A DNA stretch of 64,000 nucleotides from Streptomyces sp. NBC_01723 (GTDB taxonomy: Bacteria > Actinomycetota > Actinomycetes > Streptomycetales > Streptomycetaceae): positions 1,116,001-1,180,000 of the forward strand of contig NZ_CP109171.1 in the NCBI RefSeq assembly GCF_036246005.1, in the 5' to 3' direction. Made by a program: the position numbers and the translations under genes. The notes below the pieces were generated by a model. That model was not told where the DNA came from. It saw only the letters and a program-made list of their open reading frames with translations, and searched no databases. Positions 36,513 through 44,808 of this stretch are shown one piece after another (the first letter of the stretch is position 1; each line of letters opens with the position of its first letter).

Positions 36513-36605
36513 GCGGCAGGGCGCACCCGGCCGCCGGTGCGGTGGGTGCGGAGCGGTCGTACGGGGGACAATCGCGGTAAGGCACCACCTCGTGAGGGAG
36601 GGCCC

Positions 36606-37307
36606 ATGCCGCTGCGATCCGCCCGCGGGGTGCCGCGGGACGCCGTGCACCATCCGCTCTTCGCCCGCTACTACGCCCGGGCCAGTGTGGGCGCCGAGAC
36701 CCGGATGGGCGTGGGCCGCGTCCGCGGGCGGCTGCTGGCCGGGCTGTCCGGGCGGGTGATCGAGGTCGGCGCGGGCAACGGGCTGAACTTCTCCCACTAT
36801 CCGGGCGCCGTCTCGGAGGTCGTCGCCATCGAACCGGAGCGGCTGCTGCGGCGGTTGGCGGTGGAGGCGGCGCTGCGCGCGCGGGTGCCGGTGGACGTGG
36901 CGCCGGGCGCGGCCGAGGCGCTGCCGGTCAAGAGCGAGGCCTTCGACGCGGTCGTGGTCTCACTCGTGCTGTGCAGCGTCCGCGACGTGCCGCGGGCGCT
37001 CGGGGAGGCGCGGCGGGTGCTGCGGCCCGGCGGCCAGCTGCGGTTCTTCGAGCACGGCCGGGGCGGCGGGCGGATGATGACCTTCACCCAGCGCGCCCTG
37101 GACCGGACGCTGTGGCCGCCGCTGTCCGGCGGCTGCCACCTGTCCCGCGATCCCGTCGCCGCGCTGCGGGACGCGGGGTTCGCGCTCGGCCCCTACCGGC
37201 GGATGATGATCCCGGAGCACGGCCCGGCACTGCCCAGTTCGTACTGCGTCCTCGGCACGGCCTGGCGCCCACCGGAGACGGGGGCGGGGACGGCCTCGAT
37301 GTATTGA
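36606..37307 (+). CDS. class I SAM-dependent methyltransferase
   Basis: Methyltransferase of 233 aa. The SAM motif I appears as VIEVGAGNGLNFSHYP (about 50-65), the acidic motif II as AIEPE, and motif III as RRVLRPGGQLRFFEHG. It resembles UbiE/PMT-like phospholipid or small-molecule methyltransferases, without a clear substrate. It is the last intact gene before the arsenic island; the following 3' region already shows a foreign fragment. Confidence 0.85.
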   Translation: MPLRSARGVPRDAVHHPLFARYYARASVGAETRMGVGRVRGRLLAGLSGRVIEVGAGNGLNFSHYPGAVSEVVAIEPERLLRRLAVEAALRARVPVDVAPGAAEALPVKSEAFDAVVVSLVLCSVRDVPRALGEARRVLRPGGQLRFFEHGRGGGRMMTFTQRALDRTLWPPLSGGCHLSRDPVAALRDAGFALGPYRRMMIPEHGPALPSSYCVLGTAWRPPETGAGTASMY

Positions 37308-37568
37308 TCACGAGCGTTGTCCATGGACTGCCCGCCGCCCGCATCCTCCAGCTCACGACAGACCGGTTTCACCGCGAGAGCGATGGCGCCTACCTCACCG
37401 TCGACCAGAACCCCGTTCTCCTGCCTCCCAAGCTGGCGCGGCTCACGGAGGAACAGACCAGCCGCCCCATCGGCCACGTCTCGATCCTCGAACAGCCAGA
37501 CGGATACCACCCCAAATACCTGCTGCCCGGACGCCCACCCAGCCGCCCGCGCCGCTACGGAACGGTGA
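37308..37568 (+). pseudogene. C-terminal remnant, probable recombinase/integrase
   Basis: Starting right after the methyltransferase is a plus-strand coding fragment without a start codon, in the frame that reads VVHGLPAARILQLTTDRF, then a run with LPPKLARLTEEQTSRP and ILEQPDGYHPKYLLPGR. From memory this resembles the C-terminal portion of actinomycete tyrosine-recombinase-like proteins found on plasmids and islands, but no active-site Arg/His/Tyr signature survives. It marks the left edge of the arsenic island. The similarity is a judgement from memory, not a search. Confidence 0.45.
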
Positions 37569-37652
37569 GTCCTCGCGTTGAAGCGCACAAAGGCGAGGCT
37601 CCGTGCACGAACGCACGGCCAAGCTGACCCGGAACGGGAACGGCAATGGCAC

Positions 37653-37682
37653 GGCCGATCCCGGGAACTCGCGGGATCGGCC
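37653..37682 (-). terminator. hairpin terminator after arsT
   Basis: GGCCGATCCCG (37653-37663) and CGGGATCGGCC (37672-37682) form an 11-bp stem with an 8-nt loop, 18 bp beyond the arsT stop codon on the minus strand. Confidence 0.75.
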
Positions 37683-37700
37683 ATGCCGTCGTTGTGCGGA

Positions 37701-38675
37701 TCAGGCAGGGACTGCGACGGTCTCCGGCTCGGCCTGCGCCGTGTTGCGGGCAGCGAGGTAGCGTTCAGCGTCCAGGGCTGCGGCTGCTCCGGTGCCGGCA
37801 GCGGTGATGGCCTGGCGGTAGGTGTGGTCGACGACGTCGCCGGCAGCGAACACTCCCGGCAGGCTGGTACGCGTCGTTGGGGCGGCGACAGTGATGTAGC
37901 CCTCGCCATCAAGGTCGAGCCGGCCCTTGAAAAGTTCGGTGCGTGGGTCGTGCCCGATGGCGATGAACAGCCCCGTCACGTCCAGATCGCGGGTGGCGCC
38001 GGTGAGGACGTCGCGCAGGACGACACCGCCGAGCATCCCGTTCGCCTCCCTGATCTCGGCGATCTCGCTGTCGAAGGCGAAGGAGATCTTGTCGTCGGCG
38101 AAGGCCCGGTCCTGCATGACCTTGGAGGCGCGCAGGGTGGAGCGGCGGTGGACTACGGTGACCGAGCGGGCGAAGCGGGTGAGGAAGGTGGCTTCCTCCA
38201 TGGCGGTGTCGCCGCCGCCGACCACGACGATGTCGCGGTCGCGGAAGAAGAACCCGTCGCAGGTTGCGCACCAGGACACACCCCGGCCGGACAGTTCGTC
38301 CTCGTTCGGCAGGCCTAGCTTGCGGTAGCCGGAGCCGGTCGCGATGATCACCGTCTTCGCGCGGTGCACCGTGCCCGAGGAGTCGGTGAGGAGCTTGATG
38401 TCACCGGTGAGGTCCACCTCGGCAATGTCGTCGTCGATCATCTCAGCGCCGAACTTCTCGGCCTGAGCCCGCATGTTCTCCATCAGGACGGGGCCGTCGA
38501 CGCCCTCGGGGAATCCGGGGAAGTTCTCCACCTCGGTGGTGGTCGTCAGAGATCCGCCGACCAAGATGGAGCTGCCGAACAGCAGGGGCCTGAGCTGGGC
38601 GCGGGCGGTGTAGAGGGCGGCGGCGTATCCGGCGGGGCCGGAGCCGATGATGACGACCTCGCGTATCTCGCTCAC
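37701..38675 (-). CDS. arsT: thioredoxin reductase-like protein of the arsenic island
   Basis: NADPH-thioredoxin reductase fold of 324 aa: FAD motif IIGSGPAGYAAAL near the N-terminus, redox Cys136-Cys139 in WCATCDG, NADPH motif VVVGGGDTAMEE and C-terminal GVFAAGDVVD. In arsenic operons of Streptomyces (arsRBOCT) such a gene, arsT, supplies reducing power for the arsenate reductase. It overlaps the arsC stop as GTGA, which supports that role. A complete copy of the chromosomal trxB is expected elsewhere, so this may be an extra one. Confidence 0.9.
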   Translation of the reverse strand: MSEIREVVIIGSGPAGYAAALYTARAQLRPLLFGSSILVGGSLTTTTEVENFPGFPEGVDGPVLMENMRAQAEKFGAEMIDDDIAEVDLTGDIKLLTDSSGTVHRAKTVIIATGSGYRKLGLPNEDELSGRGVSWCATCDGFFFRDRDIVVVGGGDTAMEEATFLTRFARSVTVVHRRSTLRASKVMQDRAFADDKISFAFDSEIAEIREANGMLGGVVLRDVLTGATRDLDVTGLFIAIGHDPRTELFKGRLDLDGEGYITVAAPTTRTSLPGVFAAGDVVDHTYRQAITAAGTGAAAALDAERYLAARNTAQAEPETVAVPA

Positions 38676-39094
38676 GCCGTGGCCTCCGGCTTCGCCGGAG
38701 CGATCTCGGCGATCAGACCTTCCACCAGGGTCTTGATCTCGTCGCGGATCGGGCGGACGGCCTCGACGCCCTGGCCTGCCGGGTCCTCGAGCTTCCAGTC
38801 GAGGTAGCGCTTGCCGGGGAAGACGGGGCAGGTGTCGCCGCAGCCCATGGTGATGCACACGTCCGACTCGCGGACCGCGTCGATGGTGAGGATCTTCGGG
38901 GTCTCGGCGGAGATGTCGATGCCGACTTCGGCCATGGCCTCGACGGCGGCCGGGTTGACCTGGTCGCCGGGGTTGGAGCCGGCGGAGCGGACCTCGACTC
39001 GGTCTCCGGCCAGGTGGGTCAGCCACGCGGCGGCCATCTGGGAGCGGCCGGCGTTGTGGACGCAGACGAACAGGACGGACGGCTTGTCGGCCAT
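38672..39094 (-). CDS. arsC: arsenate reductase, LMW-phosphatase type
   Basis: Reduces arsenate to arsenite for export. The 140-aa protein has the phosphatase loop CVHNAGR (Cys11-Arg17) and the C-terminal cysteines in TMGCGDTCP (Cys85 and Cys89), as in thioredoxin- or mycothiol-linked actinobacterial reductases. The start ATG at 39094 gives MADKPSVLFVCVHNAG, the family N-terminus. It is coupled to arsT, so thioredoxin dependence is likely but mycothiol cannot be excluded. Divergent from arsR1 across a palindromic promoter region. Confidence 0.93.
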   Translation of the reverse strand: MADKPSVLFVCVHNAGRSQMAAAWLTHLAGDRVEVRSAGSNPGDQVNPAAVEAMAEVGIDISAETPKILTIDAVRESDVCITMGCGDTCPVFPGKRYLDWKLEDPAGQGVEAVRPIRDEIKTLVEGLIAEIAPAKPEATA

Positions 39095-39150
39095 GGTGAT
39101 CGTTCTCTCTCGTCGCATGGCGGAACCCAGCCGCCAATGACTTCAGCCCC

Positions 39151-39164
39151 CGCTGGTATCAGCG
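39151..39164. promoter_or_regulatory. candidate ArsR1 operator
   Basis: CGCTG-GTAT-CAGCG is a perfect inverted repeat in the 95-bp arsC/arsR1 gap. GTATCAG recurs at 39179-39185, just before the arsR1 ATG. Position between two promoters suits a repressor site. Confidence 0.5.
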
Positions 39165-39189
39165 AGTGATGATGTGAGAGTATCAGTGC

Positions 39190-39498
39190 ATGCTGACTTC
39201 AGTCGATCCTGATGTGATCCGGGTGCTGGGCGATCCGCTCCGCCTTCAGATCGTGACCCTGCTGGCGCGCGAGACGCTGTGCACGACGCACCTGGTCGAG
39301 GAGACCGGAGCCAAGCAGACCAACCTGTCCAACCACATGAAGGTGTTGCGCGAGGCCGGGATCGTGGAGACCGAGCCCTGCGGCCGCTTCACCTACTACA
39401 AGCTCAAGCCCGAGGTCCTGGTCGGCCTGTCCGAGCAGTTCGCCGAGCTGGCCGCCTCCGCCCGCACCGCCGCCGAGAACAAGAGGGCCTGCCCGTGA
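39190..39498 (+). CDS. arsR: ArsR-family arsenic repressor (first copy)
   Basis: Winged-helix metalloregulator of 102 aa with helix-turn-helix NLSNHMKVLREAG. The usual CxC inducer pair is missing. Only Cys31 (ETLCTTHL), Cys64 (EPCGR) and the C-terminal Cys101 are present, so arsenite may bind to an atypical set of thiols as in corynebacterial ArsR proteins. acr3 overlaps its stop as GTGA. Confidence 0.9.
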   Translation: MLTSVDPDVIRVLGDPLRLQIVTLLARETLCTTHLVEETGAKQTNLSNHMKVLREAGIVETEPCGRFTYYKLKPEVLVGLSEQFAELAASARTAAENKRACP

Positions 39499-40607
39499 CC
39501 TCCACCGAGCCCACCACCGCCCCCGCTCCGACTGACGGTGGCGGCGACTCGATCGTCAAGAGGCTCTCCACCCTCGACCGCTACCTCGCGGTGTGGATCC
39601 TGCTCGCCATGGCCGTCGGCCTGGGCCTGGGCCGCCTGATCCCGGGCATGAACGACGCCCTCGCGGAGATCGAGATCGGCGGGATCTCCCTGCCGATCGC
39701 GCTCGGCCTGCTCGTCATGATGTACCCGGTCCTGGCCAAGGTCCGCTACGACAAGCTCGACCGCGTGACCAGCGACCGCAAGCTGCTCATCTCCTCGCTG
39801 GTCATCAACTGGATCCTCGGCCCCGCGGTCATGTTCGCCCTCGCATGGATCTTCCTGCCGGACCTGCCCGAGTACCGCACCGGCCTGATCATCGTCGGGC
39901 TCGCCCGATGCATCGCCATGGTCATCATCTGGAACGACCTCGCCTGCGGCGACCGTGAAGCGGCGGCCGTCCTGGTCGCGCTGAATTCGGTGTTCCAGGT
40001 GCTCGCGTTCGGTCTGCTGGGCTGGTTCTACCTCGACCTGCTGCCCCGCTGGATGAACCTCGGCGACGGCCAGGGCCTGGACGTGTCCGTCTGGCACATC
40101 GCTCTGAACGTCATCATCTTCCTCGGCATCCCACTGCTGGCCGGGTTCCTCACCCGCCGCATCGGCGAGCAGAAGATGGGCCGTAGCGACTACGAGGCGA
40201 AGTTCCTGCCGAAAATCGGCCCGTGGGCCCTGTACGGGCTGCTGTTCACGATCGTCATCCTCTTCGCCCTGCAAGGGAAGACCATCACCTCGCAGCCGCT
40301 GGACGTCGCCCGCATCGCGCTGCCACTGCTGGTCTACTTCGCGATCATGTTCTTCGGCACCTTCCTCCTCGGCAAGAGCCTCGGCCTGGCCTACGACCGC
40401 ACCACGACTCTCGCCTTCACCGCGGCGGGCAACAACTTTGAACTCGCTATCGCGGTCGCCATCGCCACCTTCGGCGTCACCTCCGGCCAGGCCCTGTCCG
40501 GCGTCGTCGGCCCGCTCATCGAAGTCCCGGTGCTGATCGGCCTGGTCTACGTCGCGCTCGCCTGGCGCAAGAAGTTCACCGCCGACGCGGTGACGACGGC
40601 CCCGTGA
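39495..40607 (+). CDS. arsB: ACR3-type arsenite efflux permease
   Basis: Arsenite exporter of 370 aa with ten predicted helices. Cys139 in GLARCIAMVIIWND and Glu343 in IEVPVLIGLVYV are the two residues essential in ACR3 permeases. A hydrophilic N-terminal tail (about 30 residues) precedes helix 1. It is coupled by 4-bp overlaps to arsR1 and arsO, so the three are one transcript. Called ArsB/Acr3 in Streptomyces. Confidence 0.94.
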   Translation: MTSTEPTTAPAPTDGGGDSIVKRLSTLDRYLAVWILLAMAVGLGLGRLIPGMNDALAEIEIGGISLPIALGLLVMMYPVLAKVRYDKLDRVTSDRKLLISSLVINWILGPAVMFALAWIFLPDLPEYRTGLIIVGLARCIAMVIIWNDLACGDREAAAVLVALNSVFQVLAFGLLGWFYLDLLPRWMNLGDGQGLDVSVWHIALNVIIFLGIPLLAGFLTRRIGEQKMGRSDYEAKFLPKIGPWALYGLLFTIVILFALQGKTITSQPLDVARIALPLLVYFAIMFFGTFLLGKSLGLAYDRTTTLAFTAAGNNFELAIAVAIATFGVTSGQALSGVVGPLIEVPVLIGLVYVALAWRKKFTADAVTTAP

Positions 40608-41663
40608 CACAGCACACGGATGTGGTGGTGGTCGGCGGCGGCCAGGCAGGGCTCGCCGCCGGCTACCACCTGCGCCGCCAGGGCCTCCACTTCGTGATCC
40701 TGGACGCCGAGATCCGCACCGGGCGGGGCATGGCAGCACATGTGGGACTCCCTCCACCTGTTCTCCCCGGCCGAGCACTCCTCCCTGCCCGGACGACTCA
40801 TGCCCGCTCAGCCCGGCGAAACGTACCCGGGCGCCCGGCACGTGGTGGACTACCTCACCGAGTACGAGAAGCGCTACGACCTGCCCGTGCAGCACGGCAC
40901 CCGCGTGGACGCCGTACGCCGCGACGCAGGCCGACTCCTGGTCGAGGCGGAGACCGGCATCTGGTCGGCGAAGGCGGTCATCTGCGCGACCGGCAGCTGG
41001 TCGCGACCCTTCCTCCCCGCTGTCCCCGGCCGATCCGTCTTTACCGGGCGGCAACTGCACACCGTGGGCTACCGCTGTCCGGCCGACTTCGCCGGACAGC
41101 GCGTCATCGTGGTCGGCGGCGGGAACTCCGGTGCCCAAATCGCCGCCGACCTCGCCCTGGACGGCAACGTCGAGGCAACGTGGGCGACGCAGCGACCGCC
41201 ACGGTTCCTGGCCGACGACATCGACGGCCGCGCCTTGTTCGACGTCGCCACCGCCCGCCGCCGCGCCCTCGAAGAGGGCCGCGACGACACCGGCGGCGTC
41301 GCCTCCCTCGGGGACATCGTCGCTGTGCCAACGGTTCGCGCCGCCCGCGACGCCGGACTTCTGCACGCGAAGCCGATGTTCGCCCGGCTCAGCGGCGACG
41401 GGGTCCAGTGGGTCGACGGCCGCCAATCCGACGCGGACGCGGTCATCTGGTGCACCGGCTTCCGCCCGGCCCTGGCCCATCTCGCCCCGCTGAACCTGCG
41501 CGGCCCGCGCGGGCACATCACCACCGACGGCACGCGCGCCCTGGGGGAGCCGCGGCTGCATCTGCTCGGGTACGGCGATTGGACCGGTCCGGCCTCCGCG
41601 ACCCTCATCGGCGTGGGCCGCCCGGCCCGGGACGCGGTACGCGAGATCGCCGGGCTCCTGTGA
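40604..41663 (+). pseudogene. arsO: arsO flavin monooxygenase, frameshifted near residue 40
   Basis: ArsO-type flavoprotein of arsenic operons. The N-terminal part VVVVGGGQAGLAAGYHL is in one frame. After an extra G in the GGG at 40721-40723, the continuation GGAWQHMWDSLHLFSPAEHSS is in the next frame, where the rest of the protein runs to a normal end: NADPH motif VIVVGGGNSGAQIA and CTGFRPALAHL. Removing one G would restore a 350-residue protein. The gene is either a pseudogene or contains a sequencing error. GTG start overlaps the acr3 stop. Confidence 0.82.
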
Positions 41664-41748
41664 ACGCAGGCGATGCGCGCGTCCCTGGCCGCGTTGTACC
41701 GGGCGGCCGGCGACGCTCGACTACGCGGCTTCGACCATGGTCTGACTA

Positions 41749-41771
41749 CAGCAGCACGTCGGGTTCTGCTG
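41749..41771. terminator. weak hairpin between convergent arsO and arsR2
   Basis: CAGCAG (41749-41754) and CTGCTG (41766-41771) flank an 11-nt loop in the 160-bp convergent gap. The stem is short, so termination is only possible. The remainder of the gap holds no gene that I recognise. Confidence 0.3.
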
Positions 41772-41823
41772 GCCTCCGCAGCTGGGCCGGGGCACCCTCC
41801 GTCCCCGTCAGTGCCGTTCGGCG

Positions 41824-42195
41824 TCAGGCCGCGGCCGGCATGGCCAGCAGCTTGCCCATCGCCGCCAGGACCGACGGCTCGACCCGGTAGTACACCCAGG
41901 TGCCGCGCCGCTCGGAGGTGAGCAGCCCGGCTTCCTTGAGCTTCTTCAGGTGGTGGGACACCGTGGGCTGGGAGACGCCGACGTCGGAGATGTCACACAC
42001 GCACGCCTCCCCGCCCTCGTGGGAGGCCACTGCGGAGAACAGCCGCAGCCGGACCGGGTCACCGAGCGCCTTGAACATTCGCGCGGCCGTCTCGGCCTCC
42101 TCCGCGGTCATCGGGCGCTCGGTCAGCGGCGGGCAGCACGGCACCACGCCCTGGCCGTCGGCTTCGAGCAGCGGCAGCATCTTCGCATTCGACAT
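41824..42195 (-). CDS. arsR: ArsR-family regulator (second copy)
   Basis: ArsR/SmtB-family repressor of 123 aa with the classic metalloid-binding ACVCDIS motif (Cys65, Cys67) and helix-turn-helix SQPTVSHHLKKLKEAG. It also has an N-terminal Cys20-Cys21 pair in VVPCCPPLTERPMT, seen in a subset of actinobacterial ArsR proteins. The start ATG at 42195 is 2 bp from a 12-bp motif that recurs upstream of the neighbouring flavoproteins, suggesting autoregulation. Differs clearly from arsR1, so the island carries two systems. Confidence 0.9.
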   Translation of the reverse strand: MSNAKMLPLLEADGQGVVPCCPPLTERPMTAEEAETAARMFKALGDPVRLRLFSAVASHEGGEACVCDISDVGVSQPTVSHHLKKLKEAGLLTSERRGTWVYYRVEPSVLAAMGKLLAMPAAA

Positions 42196-42197
42196 GC

Positions 42198-42209
42198 GTC
42201 TATGTTGAC
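42198..42209. promoter_or_regulatory. ArsR2 operator candidate, copy 1
   Basis: GTCTATGTTGAC occurs between the arsR2 start codon and the adjacent flavoprotein gene. The same 12 bases are found at 43325-43336. ArsR/SmtB operators commonly contain ATGTTGA-type cores, so binding by ArsR2 is a reasonable inference. Confidence 0.55.
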
Positions 42210-42235
42210 ACATGTCGAACCAGTACGGAGGTCCG

Positions 42236-43297
42236 TCACCGGCGCGTGAGATGGGCGGCCAGGCGCCGGGTGATGCGCTCCGCATCCCGCCCGACGCCGC
42301 GCAGCGAGTTCGACGACAGGCTGCGCTGCCATTCCAGCCCGACGAACGCCAGCGCCGGCGCCCGGGTGGCGATCCCTTCGCGGTGCCGGGGGCTCCCGTC
42401 GGCGTCGAGAGCACCGTCGAGGTCGGTGAGGTAGGGCAGGTCGGGGCGGTAGCCGGTGGCGAGCACGATCGCGTCGACCTCCTCCCGCCGCCCGTCCGGC
42501 CAGACGAGCTCGGCCCCGTCGGCGCTGGTGAACAACGGCCGTTGGTCGGGCCGGTCTGCGGCCAGGGCCGCCCGATAGCGGCCGTCGTCGAAGACCGGCT
42601 GCGCCGGCGGGCGCGCAAGGAACCGGCCAAGGGGCGCGGCGTCCAGGCCGGTGCGGGTCGTCCAGAAATGCAGGTCGCGGCCGAGGATGCGCTGGGCCGC
42701 GAACTTCACCGGGCTGCGGGTGGCGAGCGTGACGCGTGCCGTCTCGGCGAGCTCGGCGGCAATCTGCACCGCGGAGTTCCCGGCCCCGACCACCACCACC
42801 CGGCGGCCGGAGAAGGGGGCCGGGCTGCGGTAGTCGGCGGCGTGCAGCACCTGCCCGGCGTAGTCCTCCAGGCCCGGCAGCGCGGGCCGGTGCGGGTGTC
42901 CGAACGTCCCGGAGGCCGCCGCAACGGCCCGCGCGGACAGCCGGCCGCCGCCCTCCAGTTCCACTGCGAAGCCGTCGCCGGTGTGACGTACCGCGATGAC
43001 GCGGCTGCCGGTGCGGATCTCGGCGTCCAGGCGGTCGGCGTAGGCGGTGAGGTAGGCGACGACCTCGTCGCGGTGCGGGTAACGGTCGCGGTAGGCGCCG
43101 GGGAACGGCATCCCGGGCAGGGAGCTGTACCGGGCGGGCGAGAAGAGCGCGAGGCTGTCGTAGTAGTGCGGCCACGACCCGGCCGCACGGTCGGACGCTT
43201 CCAGCACCACCGGCCGCAGCCCGCGCCGCAGGAACGCGTGGGCGGTGGCGAGACCGGACTGGCCGCCGCCGATGACGGCGACGTCGATGTGCTCCAT
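42236..43297 (-). CDS. ArsO-like flavin-dependent monooxygenase
   Basis: FAD/NAD(P)H monooxygenase of 353 aa. FAD motif VIGGGQSGLATAHA near the N-terminus, the FMO-like GSWPHYYDSLALFSPARYSSLPG and the NADPH motif VVVVGAGNSAVQIA are visible; the end is ATGYRPDLPYL. Close in type to arsO, and intact where arsO is broken, so it may substitute for it. The enzyme's substrate in arsenic metabolism is not established. Upstream of arsR2 on the same strand, 40 bp apart, so the two can share a transcript. Confidence 0.87.
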   Translation of the reverse strand: MEHIDVAVIGGGQSGLATAHAFLRRGLRPVVLEASDRAAGSWPHYYDSLALFSPARYSSLPGMPFPGAYRDRYPHRDEVVAYLTAYADRLDAEIRTGSRVIAVRHTGDGFAVELEGGGRLSARAVAAASGTFGHPHRPALPGLEDYAGQVLHAADYRSPAPFSGRRVVVVGAGNSAVQIAAELAETARVTLATRSPVKFAAQRILGRDLHFWTTRTGLDAAPLGRFLARPPAQPVFDDGRYRAALAADRPDQRPLFTSADGAELVWPDGRREEVDAIVLATGYRPDLPYLTDLDGALDADGSPRHREGIATRAPALAFVGLEWQRSLSSNSLRGVGRDAERITRRLAAHLTRR

Positions 43298-43324
43298 CAG
43301 CGAATCACCTTGGCTTTGATGAAT

Positions 43325-43336
43325 GTCTATGTTGAC
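43325..43336. promoter_or_regulatory. ArsR2 operator candidate, copy 2
   Basis: Second copy of GTCTATGTTGAC, in the divergent gap between the minus-strand monooxygenase and the plus-strand flavoprotein. It sits inside a larger inverted repeat TTGATGA-N16-TCATCAA (43315-43344). Confidence 0.55.
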
Positions 43337-43407
43337 GCTCATCAATACAGGTGTCATGCTGGGCCGCGCAAGCCATCGACAGATGTCGAAACACGCAAGG
43401 AGTCGCC

Positions 43408-44808
43408 GTGACCGCGCCCGCCACCACCGAGCTGCCCGTCGTCGTCATCGGGGCCGGACCCGCCGGACTGGCCGCCGCCGCCCACCTCATCGACCAGGGC
43501 ATCGAGCCCTTGCTCCTGGAAGCCGGGCCCACTGCCGGCGCCGCGGTGCGCGAGTGGGCGCACGTGCGGCTGTTCTCCACCTGGGGCGAGGTCGTCGACC
43601 CCGCCGCCGAGAAACTCCTCGCCCCCACCGGCTGGACCCGCCCCGACCCCAGCACCTACCCCTCCGGCGGCGACTGGGCCGACCGCTACCTGCAGCCACT
43701 CGCCGACGTCCTCGGCGACCGCGTCCGCACCGGCGCCACCGTCACCGGCGTCTCCCGCACCGGCCGGGACCGGATCGTGGACGCCGACCGCGAGCAGCAG
43801 CCCTTCGTCGTGCACGTCGCCCACACCGACGGCCGTGAGGAGCGCGTCTTCGCCCGCGCCGTGATCGACGCCTCCGGCACCTGGGCCACGCCGTCTCCGG
43901 CCGGCGGCAGCGGTCTGCCCGCGCTCGGCGAGAAGGCCGCCGCGGACCGGATCACCTACCGCGTCCCGGATCTGAAGGACCCGGCCGTGCGCGCCCGGTA
44001 CGCGGGCAAGCGCACTGCCGTGATCGGCTCGGGCGCCTCCGCGTTCACCGCTCTCGCCTACCTCGCCGACCTCGCGAAGTCCGACGACGGCGCGGGCACG
44101 AAGGGCATGTGGATCCTGCGCCGGGGCATCTCCGGCTCCACCTTCGGCGGGGGAGAGGCCGACCAGCTCCCGGCCCGCGGCGCCCTGGGCCTGGCGGCGA
44201 AGGCCGCCGTCGACGAGGGCCACGCGGACGCGGTCACCGGCCTCCGCACCGAGGCGATCGAGCGGGCGGACGACGGCCGACTGGTCCTGGTCGGCGAGGA
44301 CGGCCGCCGCCTGGACCCGGTCGACGAAGTGATCGTGCTGACCGGCTTCCGCCCTGACCTGTCCTTCCTCGACGAGATGCGCCTGGGCCTCGACGAGCGC
44401 CTCCAGGCCCCGGTCGAGCTCGCGCCGCTGATCGACCCCAACCAGCACTCCTGCGGCACCGTCTACCCGCACGGCCACCGCGAGCTCTCCCACCCCGAGC
44501 AGGGCGTGTACCTGGTCGGAATGAAGTCCTACGGCCGCGCCCCGACCTTCCTCGCCATGACCGGCTACGAGCAGGTCCGCTCCGTCGCCGCCGCGATCGC
44601 CGGCGACCTCGAGTCCGCCGACCGTGTGGAACTGACCCTGCCCGAGACCGGAGTCTGCGGCGGCGCCGGCCTGTTCGACACCCCTGACGCCGCTGAGGGC
44701 GACGGCGGCTGCTGCGCGCCCGCACCGCAGCTCGTCCAGCTCGGCGCCCCCGCCCCGGTCGGGGCGGCTGCCGAAGAGGCACCGGCGGGCGGCTGCTGCG
44801 GCTCGTGA
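43408..44808 (+). CDS. FAD-dependent oxidoreductase with vicinal-cysteine C-terminus
   Basis: Flavoprotein of 466 aa. FAD motif VVIGAGPAGLAAAAHLID, a flavin-monooxygenase-like HVRLFSTWGEV, NAD(P)H motif TAVIGSGASAFTALAYL and ILTGFRPDLSFL. The tail is unusual: Cys417, then the pairs Cys435-Cys436 (GGCCAPAP) and Cys463-Cys464 (GGCCGS), ending at the last residues. Vicinal thiols of this sort bind arsenite or other soft metals. GTG at 43408 follows AAGGAG. It is coupled to the downstream MFS gene as GTGA. Function unknown; a redox or arsenic-trafficking role is inferred. Confidence 0.85.
   Translation: MTAPATTELPVVVIGAGPAGLAAAAHLIDQGIEPLLLEAGPTAGAAVREWAHVRLFSTWGEVVDPAAEKLLAPTGWTRPDPSTYPSGGDWADRYLQPLADVLGDRVRTGATVTGVSRTGRDRIVDADREQQPFVVHVAHTDGREERVFARAVIDASGTWATPSPAGGSGLPALGEKAAADRITYRVPDLKDPAVRARYAGKRTAVIGSGASAFTALAYLADLAKSDDGAGTKGMWILRRGISGSTFGGGEADQLPARGALGLAAKAAVDEGHADAVTGLRTEAIERADDGRLVLVGEDGRRLDPVDEVIVLTGFRPDLSFLDEMRLGLDERLQAPVELAPLIDPNQHSCGTVYPHGHRELSHPEQGVYLVGMKSYGRAPTFLAMTGYEQVRSVAAAIAGDLESADRVELTLPETGVCGGAGLFDTPDAAEGDGGCCAPAPQLVQLGAPAPVGAAAEEAPAGGCCGS

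Noticed and set aside
40604..40742. Programmed ribosomal frameshift in arsO
   Set aside because: The GGG at the lesion is not a recognised slippery heptamer and I see no stimulatory structure; a plain indel or sequencing error is simpler.
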